NCBI GenBank assembly: GCA_904066235.2
Contig: CAJFCV020000005.1
Coordinates: 124,001 to 188,000, forward strand
Direction of reading: 5' to 3'
From: Bursaphelenchus xylophilus
Lineage: Eukaryota > Nematoda > Chromadorea > Rhabditida > Aphelenchoididae
DNA length: 64,000 nucleotides
Both the position numbers and the translations under genes were made by a program. The notes beneath the pieces are model-generated. The model saw only the letters and a list, made by a program, of their open reading frames with translations, made no database searches and was not told where the DNA came from. Of this stretch, positions 10,901-21,920 are shown one piece after another. Position 1 is the first letter of the stretch, and each line of letters begins with the position of its first letter.

Positions 10901-13414
10901 CCACGATGAACAAAAACATTAAATTTGAGTTATTGTTAAAACCTAATTGCAAAAAATCCGAACACATGAGGGAAATCAGCAAGCCGAAGGCAATGAATGT
11001 TAAATCTAAAAACTTGTACTATAACGATGCCTCATTTATACAGACCAGACAAATTTTACAAAACACAAAACGCCAAAACGCTTTACCACAAACATGACTT
11101 TTTACTCATCGGTGGTGACAAAAGTGCAAGCATTATTTATGTAAACGGAGCACAAGTGCAAGAGATCAGATAAAAAAGCATCAAACCCCCTTAAACCGAA
11201 ATTTTGAATCGATGGGAGTCAAAAAGAGCGTCGACAATTGACGACTTCCACTGTCTTCTCTACTCAACTCCTAAAACGAAAAACTCCCTTCGTTTCCTTA
11301 GAAATCTCTTCGCGATGCCTCCGGGGATCAAGTTAGATTTCCGGAAAGTTCGCCCCAAATCCCTCCGGCAACTTCCCTCGCCTCCCTCCGCCTGAATAAC
11401 CAGTCAGCCGAACAACAGAAAAGTTTGAAAAGAGCTTGGAGGTCAGTGTAACGGATATAGAGAGCAGAGAACTGATGGTGTGCCCCATTCTCAAATTACA
11501 ACCGTTTTATCATTAAATGATCAGCTAATTAGAAGAATTTCATCCAGATGAGTCGAAACGCCAAAAACTACTGGTTTACAAAACAGTCAATAGAAACTCG
11601 ACATCTTTTACAATCTAACGGCATCAATAAAAAAACTTCATCCTTCCCCGTTTTGTACCCTGCGGGCGATTGCCTGTCTAGACTCGAATAGGCGCAAATC
11701 GAGGTCAAAGTAAGGCTCGACACGTCGCAGATCCAAACTAAAAGGCATGTGACGAAATACTGGATTTTCTCGAAGTTAAGATTAAAAGGAAAGTCGTACA
11801 ATGCGCGAAACATCAAACAATCGGAAAGTTTCTACATATTAAGATATTCGTATCATTATCGTCAAAAACGTACGCCCAGTTACTAAGGCACTCATCCTTT
11901 CTTCATAAAAGGGCATATCCCCCTCTCACGCTGCCCTCTCACCTCCTGTTTTTATTGTTGTTGTAGAGGGAGGATTCCGTCCTACCACCTAAAAGTAATT
12001 TTTGCGACTTCCTTTAAAAAAAGGGACGGTGCGAAGAGGTACCTTGCCTCTCTTTAATTCTTCTCTCCACAAGATATGTCCTTGATTTCCGCACTGGATT
12101 CGGTGTAAAAGCGAGAAAAGTATTGCGAAATATGACATAAATTTGACAAATGTTTATTTAGACGCCGCTTTCCTGGATGGATATGTAACTGATTTGTAAT
12201 TGATAAAGCCAAAAAAACTGTCCAAAGACCCGTACCGGACTGCTCCCTCGAACCAGTAAAACAGCAACAAACTGATGGTATTTAGCTATATCATATCTGT
12301 AAAGTTTTGTGCAACTTTAGTAAGAGTTTCTTTATTAGCGAGGAAAATCGTCTTGCAGCAATTCGTTTCGTGCTTCTCCTTGAAGGCGAAGGTGGAGGGT
12401 CGAAAACCGGATCCGCTTCTCAGAGGATCGCTCTAAATCGGAAAATTAGAAAGCCCCAGGCACCGGATGAGAACTTTTGAACGGGCTAGCAAAGCTTTTT
12501 GAAGACATTCTCAGATACAACGTACAAAAAGACCGAGCACATAAGGTGCGCCATCCGGCCTACTCGGCTAATAACTTGGAAAATAAATATAATACACAAA
12601 AATTTTCAAAATCTGCAGAGTCCCATTTCTTGCCATACATTTTTTTACACCAGTTTTTTTATTGGTGTAAGTGAAATTCAAAAGTAACCTTTACAGAGCC
12701 TAAGGGCTTATTATGTAAGTCGGTTATTACACATTACAAAAAGGGAATCAGAGATCCTCAACACGGTTTTTGTACGTCTCAATCCTTTTTTCCAAGTTAG
12801 TACTATATTATACCTTCTAAATCGAGCTGGCCCACTCTAAAATGTCTCAATGACATAAAACCCCGTCAAATACCTATGAAACGACGCACAAATACTCCTG
12901 AAATCTTTCCCGCAATAAATTGAAAATCCAGAAATGCCTTAGGGCGCGAAGAAAGGGGAACAAGGTCATCGATGGAGAGGTCACCACGCCTTCCAAATGT
13001 TTAGCCGATCTTGATCTGAAACCCGAATTCCTTGCCGAGACCCAGAAGCTTTTCGTGAATCCCAAAAGAAATGGGAATTCTAGAAGCGAGAGAAAAAAAA
13101 GAAATGATTGTGAGAAAAGTCGAACGGCCAGGGCTTTTTCCTCGTTTACTTTTAATATAACGACTCTCTTTCTATGATAAAATTGAAAAATTGAAAGAAA
13201 ATTGACGACACCATGTCAGCCATGCCATGAAATACCAAATGACTTTGATTTTGTCCGTAAACTCAACAAATCCTGTCCATTTTATTTGAAAAGTGGAATA
13301 TAATCGTAAAAATAGATAGCTTCGGCTATTATAACATCACCAACCCAAAAAGGTTGAATAAGACATCGCCCCTTATTTGAAAACGACTTCAAGTTCAAGT
13401 GTAAACTAATTTTC
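7911..13414. other. 5.5-kb intergenic region upstream of FBXO11 and NOP53
   Basis: No complete gene was recognised. The many short open frames have no domain and mostly sit in AT-rich DNA. Pyrimidine-rich, GAGA-like patches occur around 9,650-9,830 and 11,890-12,080. The segment near 12,951-13,070 has coding-like codon use (listed separately). This region probably holds the regulatory DNA of the divergent FBXO11 and NOP53 genes. Confidence 0.4.
12945..13072 (+). other. Coding-like orphan segment (possible exon or relic)
   Basis: The plus-strand frame at 12,951-13,070 reads VIDGEVTTPSKCLADL and continues for about 40 residues. Its third codon positions are biased to C/G, unlike the surroundings. 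An acceptor-like CCTTAG lies just before it, near 12,945. No neighbouring exon could be connected and no family was recognised. It may be an isolated exon of an unseen gene or a pseudogene fragment. Confidence 0.2.
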
Positions 13415-13444
13415 GTCAAGCTTTCCGTCGACGGAAAGCTTGAC
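13415..13444. repeat. 30-bp perfect palindrome upstream of NOP53
   Basis: GTCAAGCTTTCCGTC is followed directly by its reverse complement with no spacer. It ends 161 nt upstream of the NOP53 start codon. It could be a binding site for a dimeric factor or a decayed insertion; see findings. Confidence 0.9.
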
Positions 13445-13605
13445 AGACGCGTCTGAATCGACTCTTCTTTTTTCCGAACAAGTGGATTTGTTCTGCGTTT
13501 CGCCGCGCATACCCTGAAAATCAGGGGAATCAAAAAAAATAAAAAAATCGTCGGATTTTTCTCGTGCGATTTTTTCGGTCGTTTTCGGTAGTGTTGCTTT
13601 CGAAA

Positions 13606-15073
13606 ATGGTGAAAACTCGTCGAACAATAGTGAAAAAGAATGCAGATGCATTCGATCTTTGGGAGAAAGGTAAGTGCGATGTTGTACTTGATCAGTAATG
13701 TTATTTTTTGGGAGTGGGGCAGAATGCGGAGGTTTTACCAATTAAAATTAGATTTCTTACAAGATAGAAGGAACCATTTTAATTGCAACAGTTTTATTTC
13801 GGCGAACGTGTAAACGTTTAGGTCTTATTATTATTTCGGGGAACGTTTAGGTACTTATTCATTACATTTGCAGTTTTTATTTGTATTTTATTATCCAATC
13901 TTCAGATTTCACTCCGAAAGAAGCGAAGAAACACACCGAGGGAGTGAATCATTACTTGAAGGAGACAAGGAAGATCAATCACGTCAGGAAGACCAAGTAT
14001 GTGCCTAGTATACTGCCTGCAGTTTCTGCTCCGTTCGCCGGCGCCTCATATAATCCTTCAGTCGACAATTACATGGTTTGGACTTCTTATTTTTCTATTG
14101 TTTTTTAGGAATACGCAAGGAAGATTGCCAATGAAGAGAATTTGGAGATAAAGAACGAAAAATGGGTCAAGAACAAATTAAAGTTGAGGAATGGAGATAG
14201 TGTGGCAACTGTGGTAAGGAGAATCTTTTGGACTACACAGCTTTTCATTTTAGAGAGAACAGATCAAGGAAGAAGAGGGCGGCTTTTTGTCGAATTCAGA
14301 TGATGAATTAACTGACGTTGAAATCAAAGAAGAGCTAGACGATGAAGAAAAGCCAGAAGTTGTAAAAAAACCAAAGAATAAGCCAAAGTCGACAAAACAA
14401 CGAAAGAAGGAGCTGGAAAGAAGACAAGAGGAGCTGGAGCGTCTTGAAGGGAAGAGAACGAAACAGAATGAAGCGGAATTACTTCGGTTGGTCAAGTTTT
14501 CAAAGAATTTTATTGAATATTAAGGTTTCTGACAACATTAATATTATTTTTGCAGAATCAAGTCACTCATTAAAGAGCTGAAGGAAAAATTGAAGCAACA
14601 TCAAGAGGATCTTGTGGAACGTAGAAGGAAACGCGTCCTAAACCGATTAACAGCGAAAAAACAGCTCGGACATGGGAAGTTTGAGGATTTCAAAGAGCCG
14701 GTGTTGCTACCTGAGGAACTAAATGGATCGTTGAGGGGATTGAAATCTACTGGAACTAGTATTTTGTCAGGTAATTTGATTTCTTTTTTTTTCTTGGTTT
14801 AGGTTCTACTCCAATGAAGTCTGCTTTGATCCGAAGAGAATAACATGGTGTTATGTTTTAGAAAGACTTCGATCCATGGAGAAGCGAAATCTTTTGGCCT
14901 GCAAATCGGACAAGAAGCCAAAAGAATTGAAGCATTCGCTCAAGTTCAAGGTCACAAATAAGCGAGAAACAACCGAATTCCTCGAAGCAGAAATGGCCAA
15001 ACTTCCGAAGGTCCAGCCGTCAAAGCATAAGAACAAGAAAAGAAGAAGAAATCAAGAGAAGAAGGAGGAATAA
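13606..15073 (+). CDS. NOP53: Ribosome biogenesis protein NOP53 (GLTSCR2 homologue)
   Basis: Six exons: 13606-13669, 13906-14075, 14109-14213, 14254-14486, 14556-14770 and 14862-15073. All phases agree and give 332 aa. Family landmarks in order are an N-terminal ADAFDLWEK element, KTKYVPSILPAV, the GASYNPS motif (NOP53 proteins have PGxSYNP), an acidic patch (SDDELTDVEIKEELDDEE), a long Lys/Arg/Glu coiled coil, and the C-terminal LRSMEKRNLL block followed by a very basic tail. NOP53 acts in the nucleolus in 60S maturation and brings the exosome helicase MTR4 to pre-rRNA. Intron 2 is only 33 nt and contains an in-frame stop, so it must be removed. The short segment 14,803-14,840 looks exonic but leads into a stop, so it was placed in intron 5; skipping it joins SILS to ERLRSMEK, as expected. 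The polyadenylation signal is at 15,151. Confidence 0.9.
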
Positions 15074-15128
15074 CGGGTTGGGCAGACCCGTTTTGAGGTA
15101 ATTTTTTCCTTGTTTGCCGTTGAAACTG

Positions 15129-15156
15129 TTTATTGTTGTTGTTGAAATGTAATAAA
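15129..15156. terminator. Facing polyadenylation signals of two convergent genes
   Basis: AATAAA on the plus strand at 15,151-15,156 serves NOP53. TTTATT at 15,129-15,134 is AATAAA on the minus strand, 30 nt past the channel gene stop (15,164-15,166). Each signal lies on the other gene's side of the junction, so the two 3'UTRs should overlap by tens of bases. Confidence 0.6.
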
Positions 15157-15163
15157 GATTTAT

Positions 15164-17285
15164 TTAAAGATAAACGTATAGGTAAATAACGGGGATGGTT
15201 AGAAGAGTTATGAAAAGGATCATGAAAACCCAATCCAAACGGTCGGCGATTCGAACAAACCCATTCCTTTCCGCCGCATGTTCTTTCAGCTCTTGGTCTG
15301 GCGTTGTGGAGTTGATCGAGTCCTGTAATCGATAGGGAGAACTATATTTCGAATAAAACCTTCTTTAGATTACAGTGACCTAGACAAAAGTCGACTTGCT
15401 TACTCTGACTCCCTTCCAAACGTTGCACAGATTGTTCATGGCCTCTACAATCAAATGCAGCTTATGATTTACATCCGAGTCGACTGCAGAGAGCAGAATT
15501 CGATGCGTTTTGGTTGTTAACAAGTCTTGTGTCCAAACTTCGTCGCAATGATGATTTTTATGTCCGGCGTTGAACAATGGGCTTTTCTGGGCCTAGCATG
15601 TAAGTCAATTTGCTCTGCTGGAATCAGCGGTTCTTACCTTGAACATAGCCGATTTGAACGGTTTAAGAAAGAGGAGATTCATCGCCCATAGCGGTGGCTC
15701 TGCGCCGAATCTGCCCTTCCGGTGGATTCGGAGAATTGCCGAAGTCAAAACGACCGCCACACTGAGGATCACCATATTGTACAGAAAATAAGCAACTATA
15801 ACAAGGTCCACTGGATAAAAGAATGGCTAATTACCCAACAATGGAATAGCGGTGGATGAGTGTGGGACTTTCTCGGAAACCACCAAGGACAAAACGGCTG
15901 TTGATGTGGTGGTGATTGTCGCCATTACACCCAAAGTGAAGCGTTCGATCCGTTCGGAAGTGGTGCTTGCTCTCGCAAACACTCCAATCACAGTGATGAC
16001 ACACATGACGTAGGACGGAATTGTAACGGTTATAAAGTAAAATAACGGTTTTCGTCGAACCGAGATCTCATAAAAGAGTTCGTTGACCTGAAAGTAGCGG
16101 TACCTTCTTTTCTTACATAATCAAACGTGAATCGAATCAGGGGAACTGCTGTGTTCAACAGGCTGGGAAGGGCTCAAAGTGTGGCGGTCAGATTTTAATG
16201 AAGCTTGGCACACAGCTTGACTACATTCTCTAAGATTTCAAAAAAATTTCGTCCTAATTTCTATTGGACTTAAGAATTTTTGGGCAAATCGGAACACCCC
16301 ACAAAGACTTTTTCGTACGTTGACTTACCACAATCCCCTCGTGTTCGTATTTTTTCCGTTGAACGGAAACATTCAGAAGCTGCCATTCCTCGTTCGGCGT
16401 GTAATGTTGTAAGTTGTGTTCACTGTGCGGCACCAGTCGTATTTTTTCTTCCCCATAGCTCCAACTGGCTATTTCCAGAGCGCATTTCTGGTCGTCTAAT
16501 GGAAAGTGCTGTAAAAATTGCGTCGGGAAATTGTCATTCGCATACTTTAATATTAATCTCGCAGGAAACTGTGTAAACGCTCGGATGGGAGTATTCGACG
16601 GTGCCGTTGCTGTACACAAGAACGGTTGCTTGAATTCCACTCAAGAGATTTTCAAATTCAAGCCTAGAAGCCGAGAGCCTGCATGAATGAGGAGAATTCA
16701 TGTGAGAATTACGATTCTATCAAGATTTTTCACTTACATGTTAAAGATTATAATGTCCGGTAGCCACAGTGAAGCCATTGGAAGCCAGGTTTTCTTTGTG
16801 TTATTGAAAAAGTTGGGGTCCCATTGAAGCGAAGGGTCGGTCCATTTCTTAAAATAAAATTTCACGTGATATTGATTAAAATCATAATTTCCAGACAGAT
16901 TTCAAAGAACCACAAATGAATTCCCTTATTGCATACCTCATCAACGTAAACCAAGGCGCTTAGAGTTTGTTTGAGCTCATCAATCTTGAGAATGTGGACT
17001 AGCTCCAGTTCGTAGTGGACGTCAACAACGCCATCCGGGGCGGCATGTTTGTTGTGTTGGGAAAGCAGATGGTTTGTCAGTTTCGAGGCTGTGGACTCAT
17101 ACTTCTTTACGTTGGCAGGCCTAAAAACAGATATGAAATAACATGCGAGAAGTTGAATTTTGAGGATCTTTGTAGACTCCGAATACAAACTTTTCTGTTT
17201 CATCCAAAGTACTCTCATTTCCATCGACTCTTGTAGCTAGAATCCAAAAAAGTGCAAGGGAAAGTCTCCAGAATTGAGCGATCAT
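15164..17285 (-). CDS. Cys-loop ligand-gated ion channel subunit (nematode nAChR/LGC type, non-alpha)
   Basis: Nine exons: 17285-17191, 17120-16937, 16847-16738, 16678-16546, 16508-16329, 16087-15835, 15795-15638, 15592-15404 and 15322-15164, giving 486 aa. The order is: signal peptide (about 1-22); ligand-binding domain with KWTDPSLQWDP and WLPDIIIFN; the Cys-loop C169-C183 with exactly 13 residues between cysteines and FPLDDQKC; then TM1 (about 249-272), TM2 (285-304), TM3 (320-341), an intracellular loop, and TM4 (465-486), which ends the protein. The pre-TM2 segment (TTSERIERF) has no PAR motif, so a cation channel is more likely than an anion channel. Loop C lacks the vicinal Cys pair, so this is a non-alpha subunit that probably needs a partner. 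The exon 7 acceptor was set at TTATAG (39-nt intron) because it restores the standard LLxxYFLYNM spacing into TM3. The transmitter is unknown. Confidence 0.92.
16171..16215 (+). repeat. Dispersed repeat copy inside channel intron 5
   Basis: TCAGATTTTAATGAAGCTTGGC closely matches sequences at 412-440 and 40,436-40,475 (consensus TCAGATTTTGATGAAACTTGG). It lies in the 241-nt intron 16,088-16,328, the longest intron of the channel gene, so a small repeat insertion probably enlarged that intron. Confidence 0.5.
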
Positions 17286-18670
17286 TTTAATCCGACCATC
17301 CGTGGTTCTATTAACAGCCCTTTATGCACCAAGATCTTTAGGTCATTAAACCAGCACAAGGGTTGACCGGGTTGTATTCTGATCGGAGGGTGTTTTATGG
17401 CCACCGACTCATTTTATGTGATCCGGCTGAGGCTCTTTTAATTTGACGTATATCAGGTAGTTTCAAAGAAAAGCTTAACGACTTCGGCTCGTCCAAACTA
17501 CCTGACAAGACCAAATCGTAGGCTTATTACTCACATTTCACGAGATCCGGAAGAAGGCAGCAAAACATGTGCAAAAAGCTGCGGAAATTACTGCGTTCGT
17601 TTTGAAGACGCATCCCAAAAAACGGATGGAATGACGCAAATTCGGAAAAAAGAAATTTGGTCTTTCAAAAAAGATGTGCTTGTAAATTTTTTGGCTTGTC
17701 AAGAAATGTATTTTTTTTTTCATTCTGCCGCTGTTGAGTTTGAACCTTGTTAATTGACTTGATGTCTTGCTCTAATATCTATCCATAAAATCGCTTCATG
17801 TTTCTTAATCTTGTTAGAAATCGCTTATTCCAGTTGAAATGTATGCTCACTGTTAGATTATTCCGAAGCGGAAACTATTCCTCAAACGCAATGAAGAATC
17901 CGCCTACTGCCAACTTGCTGAAATTCTTAATACGGCTGATATTGGCTGATTTCGTGCCTGTTTTAAAAGAAAGGGAAAAGTACACTGCATTTTCCATAGT
18001 CTACACATCTAATCCTACGCCTACCGCCAAAAAATTTCCCAATTCAACTTTTAAAATTGGTTAGTGTTGGAAAGATATCCAAAATCCTATGCTTAGAAAC
18101 CAGAGTTCTGACGGGTGTTTGCCGCAAGTCGGCAATCGTTAAGATCTGATTGTGTGATATAGGAATGGTAAACCCACCCCATTCAGTGCGATATTTCAAA
18201 GCCGACGGAGGCTATGCGCCTAAAACGCTTTTTGCAAAGTCATAAGTGAAAGGGGCCCCACTCAAGCGCCTTTATCCCCGGAGCTCCGGGGAGCATCTAC
18301 CTTAGCGTTCGAATAACCTAGGGCCACTTGATACAGCGCATGGTTTGCCTAAAACCGGAAGTTGTTCTACTAATCTTTTACGTGCCATCAGCAACTTTGT
18401 GAAACCGAGAGGTACGCCAGCGCGGAGAAGCTAGGTCGTGCGTGGGCCTCGTAATCATTTTGGGGATCTACGTATTCCTTACATAACTCGTATTTTTATG
18501 GTTGAAACAGTGCTTTGAATTTTATTCAATTTGCACAAAACAGAGAAAAGGACAGTTGAAAAGATATGGATCGCCGCCACGATGCTTTGAAGGGCTGTTT
18601 TCATTAAGGAATTATTGAGCAGCTTTCTCCTCCTCCAACCCTCTATGACGTTCCACACCCTTAATTCTCG
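17286..18670. other. Intergenic region with a GC-richer core
   Basis: No gene was recognised. 18,100-18,450 is clearly richer in G+C than its flanks and includes an 18-bp perfect palindrome centred on GAGCTC at 18,275-18,292. I could not match it to tRNA, 5S, snRNA or SRP RNA patterns. The flanks are AT-rich and without domains. Confidence 0.4.
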
Positions 18671-20168
18671 ATGAAATTCGCTCAATTCTTGCCGGCATGT
18701 TTAGTTTTGGCGATTATCGGGCGGCTTATTTTTAAGCTGGTCGTAATCAAGACACCATGTCGAAAAAATGTCGACTTCCAGTGGAACCGGGTAGGCCATT
18801 CTCGTGAGGTTATCTTAAATCCAAAATTAAAAATTATTTCTGGTTACGAAGTCGGCAGACTGTTCCTGTAGCGTTTCAAATCCAACTTTAAGTGCCTCTT
18901 TTAGGTCCTGTTTCTCAACGACTCTGATGTCTCGAACGTTGACTTTACCAGAGATTCCATTGAATGGCCTGAAGACACTATTCTTCCAATTGATAAATGC
19001 AACGTAGAGAGGTTGTATGTTATCGTCGTGCATTCGGCGATAGGAAATGCGGACCGCAGGAACCGATTGAGAGGCATAATTGAAAGTCTCGAAGGAGAAG
19101 TAAGCTTATATGCCTCGATTATTGACAAGTTTTTACTGCGTAATGGATACCGCGCTTTTCAGAGGCCACACTTAATCTTTTCGATTGGACGGACTCGTAA
19201 CACAACACTCCAAAACGAAGTTGAAAACGAATCCAAGATTTTTAAGGACCTGTTACAAACCCATTCGCTTGACGACTATCGCTTATTACCCTCAAAGGCC
19301 CACTCGTGGATTCGCTTCCTTTCGCAAAACTGCACGAATAAGATCAAGTTTGTCTTGAAAATCGACGATGATGTCAATGTGAACTTCAACTTGTTCAAGG
19401 AGTTTTTGGAGACAAGAGAAACCCGAAAGCAACAAGTCTTATGCTCTCCGTTCAAGCATATTGCGGATCGAAGAAAGAAAAGCACATGGTAGGTGAATCT
19501 TGAAAGTAATATCCCCAGAAAAGGAGCGAGTTCATGTTGTTCCTAAATTTCATCGTTACTGGTTTGCAAAGTGCATAAAAGCCTTTTAGGTATTTGTCAG
19601 AAAAGGAGTTTCGCCATCGAAATCTGGGATACTTCTGCGCCGGCCTAGCGTACATCATTTCCGCCGATCTATTGCCAAATATGCTGCGCAATTCGGCTTA
19701 TCGAAGGGTCGTATGGGTAAGGGCTTACACGCATTGTCTTATTGCTTCGTGCAAAAGTTATACCAGTTTTCATTCCAAGTTTTTCCGAGTTGACGTCCCA
19801 TTTTTCAGCTTGACGACTGGTACGTAACTCACTCTCTATTGGTTGGAGAGACGGTTAAAATATACGATATTTGTAAGCTTTGCGCCATACTAAAATTTTT
19901 CCATCATTCAGCCAGCCTTTATTTCGTTTCCGAGACGATTCAAGACGCATACCGCCAACTGTCGCAGATCAAAATGGGCTTGCGACCCATTCCGATGTTT
20001 TCTCACCTCCGACCAAGGAAGTTCTTTGACCAGCAGCGGCAAAGTTATCTATGGGAACAAAGCCAACAGTGCCTCTTACAGCTGGATGAAGACGATGAGT
20101 TGCTGGAAAGCGAAGCAGAGCAAGCCCGCAAGGCGTCGACTCTGAACAATATTTTCATTGTACAGTGA
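18671..20168 (+). CDS. GT31 beta-1,3-galactosyl/N-acetylglucosaminyl-transferase (Golgi type II membrane protein)
   Basis: Six exons: 18671-18790, 18905-19099, 19163-19488, 19590-19716, 19809-19872 and 19912-20168. All phases agree and give 362 aa. Residues 8-26 form a type II signal anchor after a short N-tail. The catalytic domain has VIVVHSAIGNADRRNRLR (the RR..IR region, but lacking the usual TW), HLIFSIGRT, ESKIFKDLLQ, the nucleotide-sugar DxD motif as FVLKIDDDV (173-175), WYLSEKEFRHRNLGYFCAGLAYIIS and LDDWYVTH (258-263), the place of the family's EDV motif. It should transfer a hexose or HexNAc in beta-1,3 linkage onto a glycan acceptor in the Golgi. Acceptor and donor cannot be read from sequence. 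Intron 2 (63 nt, in frame, no stop) was removed because of its strong donor and TTTTCAG acceptor. A polyadenylation signal lies at 20,240-20,245. Confidence 0.9.
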
Positions 20169-20239
20169 TCGCTGACGGACTTGTGCGCTAATTTTTTATG
20201 TGCGATGATTACATTAGGAAGTGGTTGTTTAGTTGTTAC

Positions 20240-20245
20240 AATAAA
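20240..20245 (+). terminator. Polyadenylation signal of the GT31 gene
   Basis: AATAAA lies 72 nt after the stop codon at 20,166-20,168. Confidence 0.55.
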
Positions 20246-20597
20246 GATCTCAAAACCTGTAAGAGAAGTTTCATAATACTTCCGAGTGGCGTTTTATTCC
20301 TTTATCTCACATTCATGTTTCCTTTAAAAATGGGCTAAACCCCCGTTATCTTGATCCGAGCAAAGAACTTGAATGACCTTCATTCGGGCGCTAATGAGGC
20401 CCTGTCCAGCGGATCAATGATTGAAAAAAACGAAATTGTCTTGCCTTCAAATGACAATCGTGGGAAACGAAAGCAAACACTATTGAGAATAAGATGAACG
20501 CAAGAAGACGTTCTTCATGCACCGTACCAACTTTGAAATACCTTTGTTTCGAAATGTTTCAAGTGCGACGCCCAGGTTTTTTAGCCTGTGTCACAAA

Positions 20598-20953
20598 TCA
20601 ATTATTAAGCATTTTATATTGCGCTTTGGAGGGCAAGTCAAGAAATTCAACTTCAGTGTGCGAAATGCGGACAAACGCTCTGACCCCAACCTCTGCCAAC
20701 TTCGCGTGCAAAAAATCGATTTTAATTAGCTCTTCGTCCTCTCCGGTAGAAATAAGAATGAGAACATCTTGGAATGTTCCGAAAAAATTGTTTTGCAACA
20801 GATTATTTATGCCTCTGCTTGAATTTAATGTTGTGTTTCCATAATTTCAGATCGATTTTTGATCCCACAAAGAACTGCAGTGGGCGGATTATCGGATATT
20901 GTAATATCACAAGCAAATTTTGAACACGTGATTTCAAATCGAATCAACACGCC
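20598..20953 (-). pseudogene. Partial von Willebrand factor A-domain relic
   Basis: On the minus strand an AATTCAG acceptor-like sequence is followed by GVLIRFEITCSKF...ISDN...LCGIKN, which has the pattern of the second vWA strand and helix. After a one-base frame change near 20,835 it continues as GNTTLNSSRGINNLL (the MIDAS GxT loop region), then FQDVLILISTGEDEE and LAEVGVRAFV, up to a stop at 20,598. The order and spacing match the second half of a vWA domain. The N-terminal DxSxS half was not found in the next few hundred bases, so this is a broken or exon-only remnant. It lies between the GT31 and phospholipase genes on the opposite strand. Similarity was judged by eye only. Confidence 0.4.
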
Positions 20954-21219
20954 CTGAATTAGTTTTGCTGCAGTGGTGACAAATTAGAAGCCCGTACGAC
21001 CCTGGGAAGAAGTCAAAAATTAGCTATGGAGTGAGTTAAGGTTTCAAAAAGTCCGAAATGTTTCAATCTACGTTTTTGTTGAATTTTTGCCTGTACATGA
21101 TGTAAAAATTCGGGGTGTTAATGAAAAGTGCAAGTTAAGACTACACGTCCTCGAAAATCTCCATTCCAAATTTTGCGCATTGTACAGAATTTTGCCACAA
21201 ATAGAATTTCAAAAAGATC

Positions 21220-21400
21220 GTTGGTCGTTTTTCTTTTGGCTAGCGGGGGCAAGGCCTTGCTCTCTGTTAGAAACAAGTGTTTAAAATTTTTTCTTGATTT
21301 TTTGACACCAATTTCGTCCACTAAAAATTCTTGACAACGAATTTTGGCGTCTAAAATCCTTTCAGTAACCGATAGTGTATGGACGAACTTCTAAGCGGTT
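21220..21400 (+). repeat. Dispersed repeat (inverted relative at 38.1 kb)
   Basis: The segment holding TCTGTTAGAAACAAGTGTT, CACCAATTTCGTCCA and CGATAGTGTATGGACGAA has an inverted, diverged relative at 38,140-38,290 (TTCGTCCACACACTATCGAT ... GGACGAAATTG ... TTTCTAACAGAA). A short piece recurs near 46,735. No coding capacity was seen. Confidence 0.4.
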
Positions 21401-21920
21401 CAGGAGAAGCGCTGGATTCAGTTTACAAGGCTTTAACTTGTTACCAGTCCTTTCGCAAAGTCGTTGGAGCAACTTTTGCGACATACTATGAGAAAACAAA
21501 AACGTTCATTTGCACTGTGCAATTTCTTGCTTTTTGCACCGTTGGCTTTTTGGGCTGTCGCCCGTACCATGACTTCTTCTGCACAGTGCAAACGCCAAAA
21601 TCACTCCAGCGGCTTTATGAACGGACCCTTTTTCCAGTCGAAAACGGTGCACTTGACGCAGGAGGGAATCTCAGGCCAGCTCTAACCTTCACCCGATTTT
21701 TTCTGAGCTCACCTTCCCGAGTTGTTCCTTTGTAGCTTTTTTCTCGCTTTGGCCTCTGCTTCGAAGAATTCTTTATGTTTTTGAAATTTTTATCTGCCGT
21801 TTCGACGACAACTTTTCCAGTTTCCGAGATATAACAATGGATAAGTTGATCGGCTGATCGTTTTGTCCTGTTAATCTCCACAGGATACAGTAAAATATTT
21901 TCAGGGTTACAGGCGTTGGA

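Noticed and set aside
14803..14842. Extra NOP53 exon (GSTPMKSALIRRE)
   Set aside because: It runs into a stop and has no usable donor. Skipping it joins two conserved blocks in phase.
15796..15834. A 24-nt intron in the channel gene using the CCAG acceptor at 15,811-15,812
   Set aside because: The in-frame TTATAG acceptor gives a 39-nt intron and the standard spacing between TM2 and TM3; a 24-nt intron is below plausible limits.
18100..18450. 5S rRNA, SL RNA or snRNA in the GC-richer intergenic core
   Set aside because: No match to the conserved boxes or Sm-site patterns that I can recall; no internal A/B boxes were seen.
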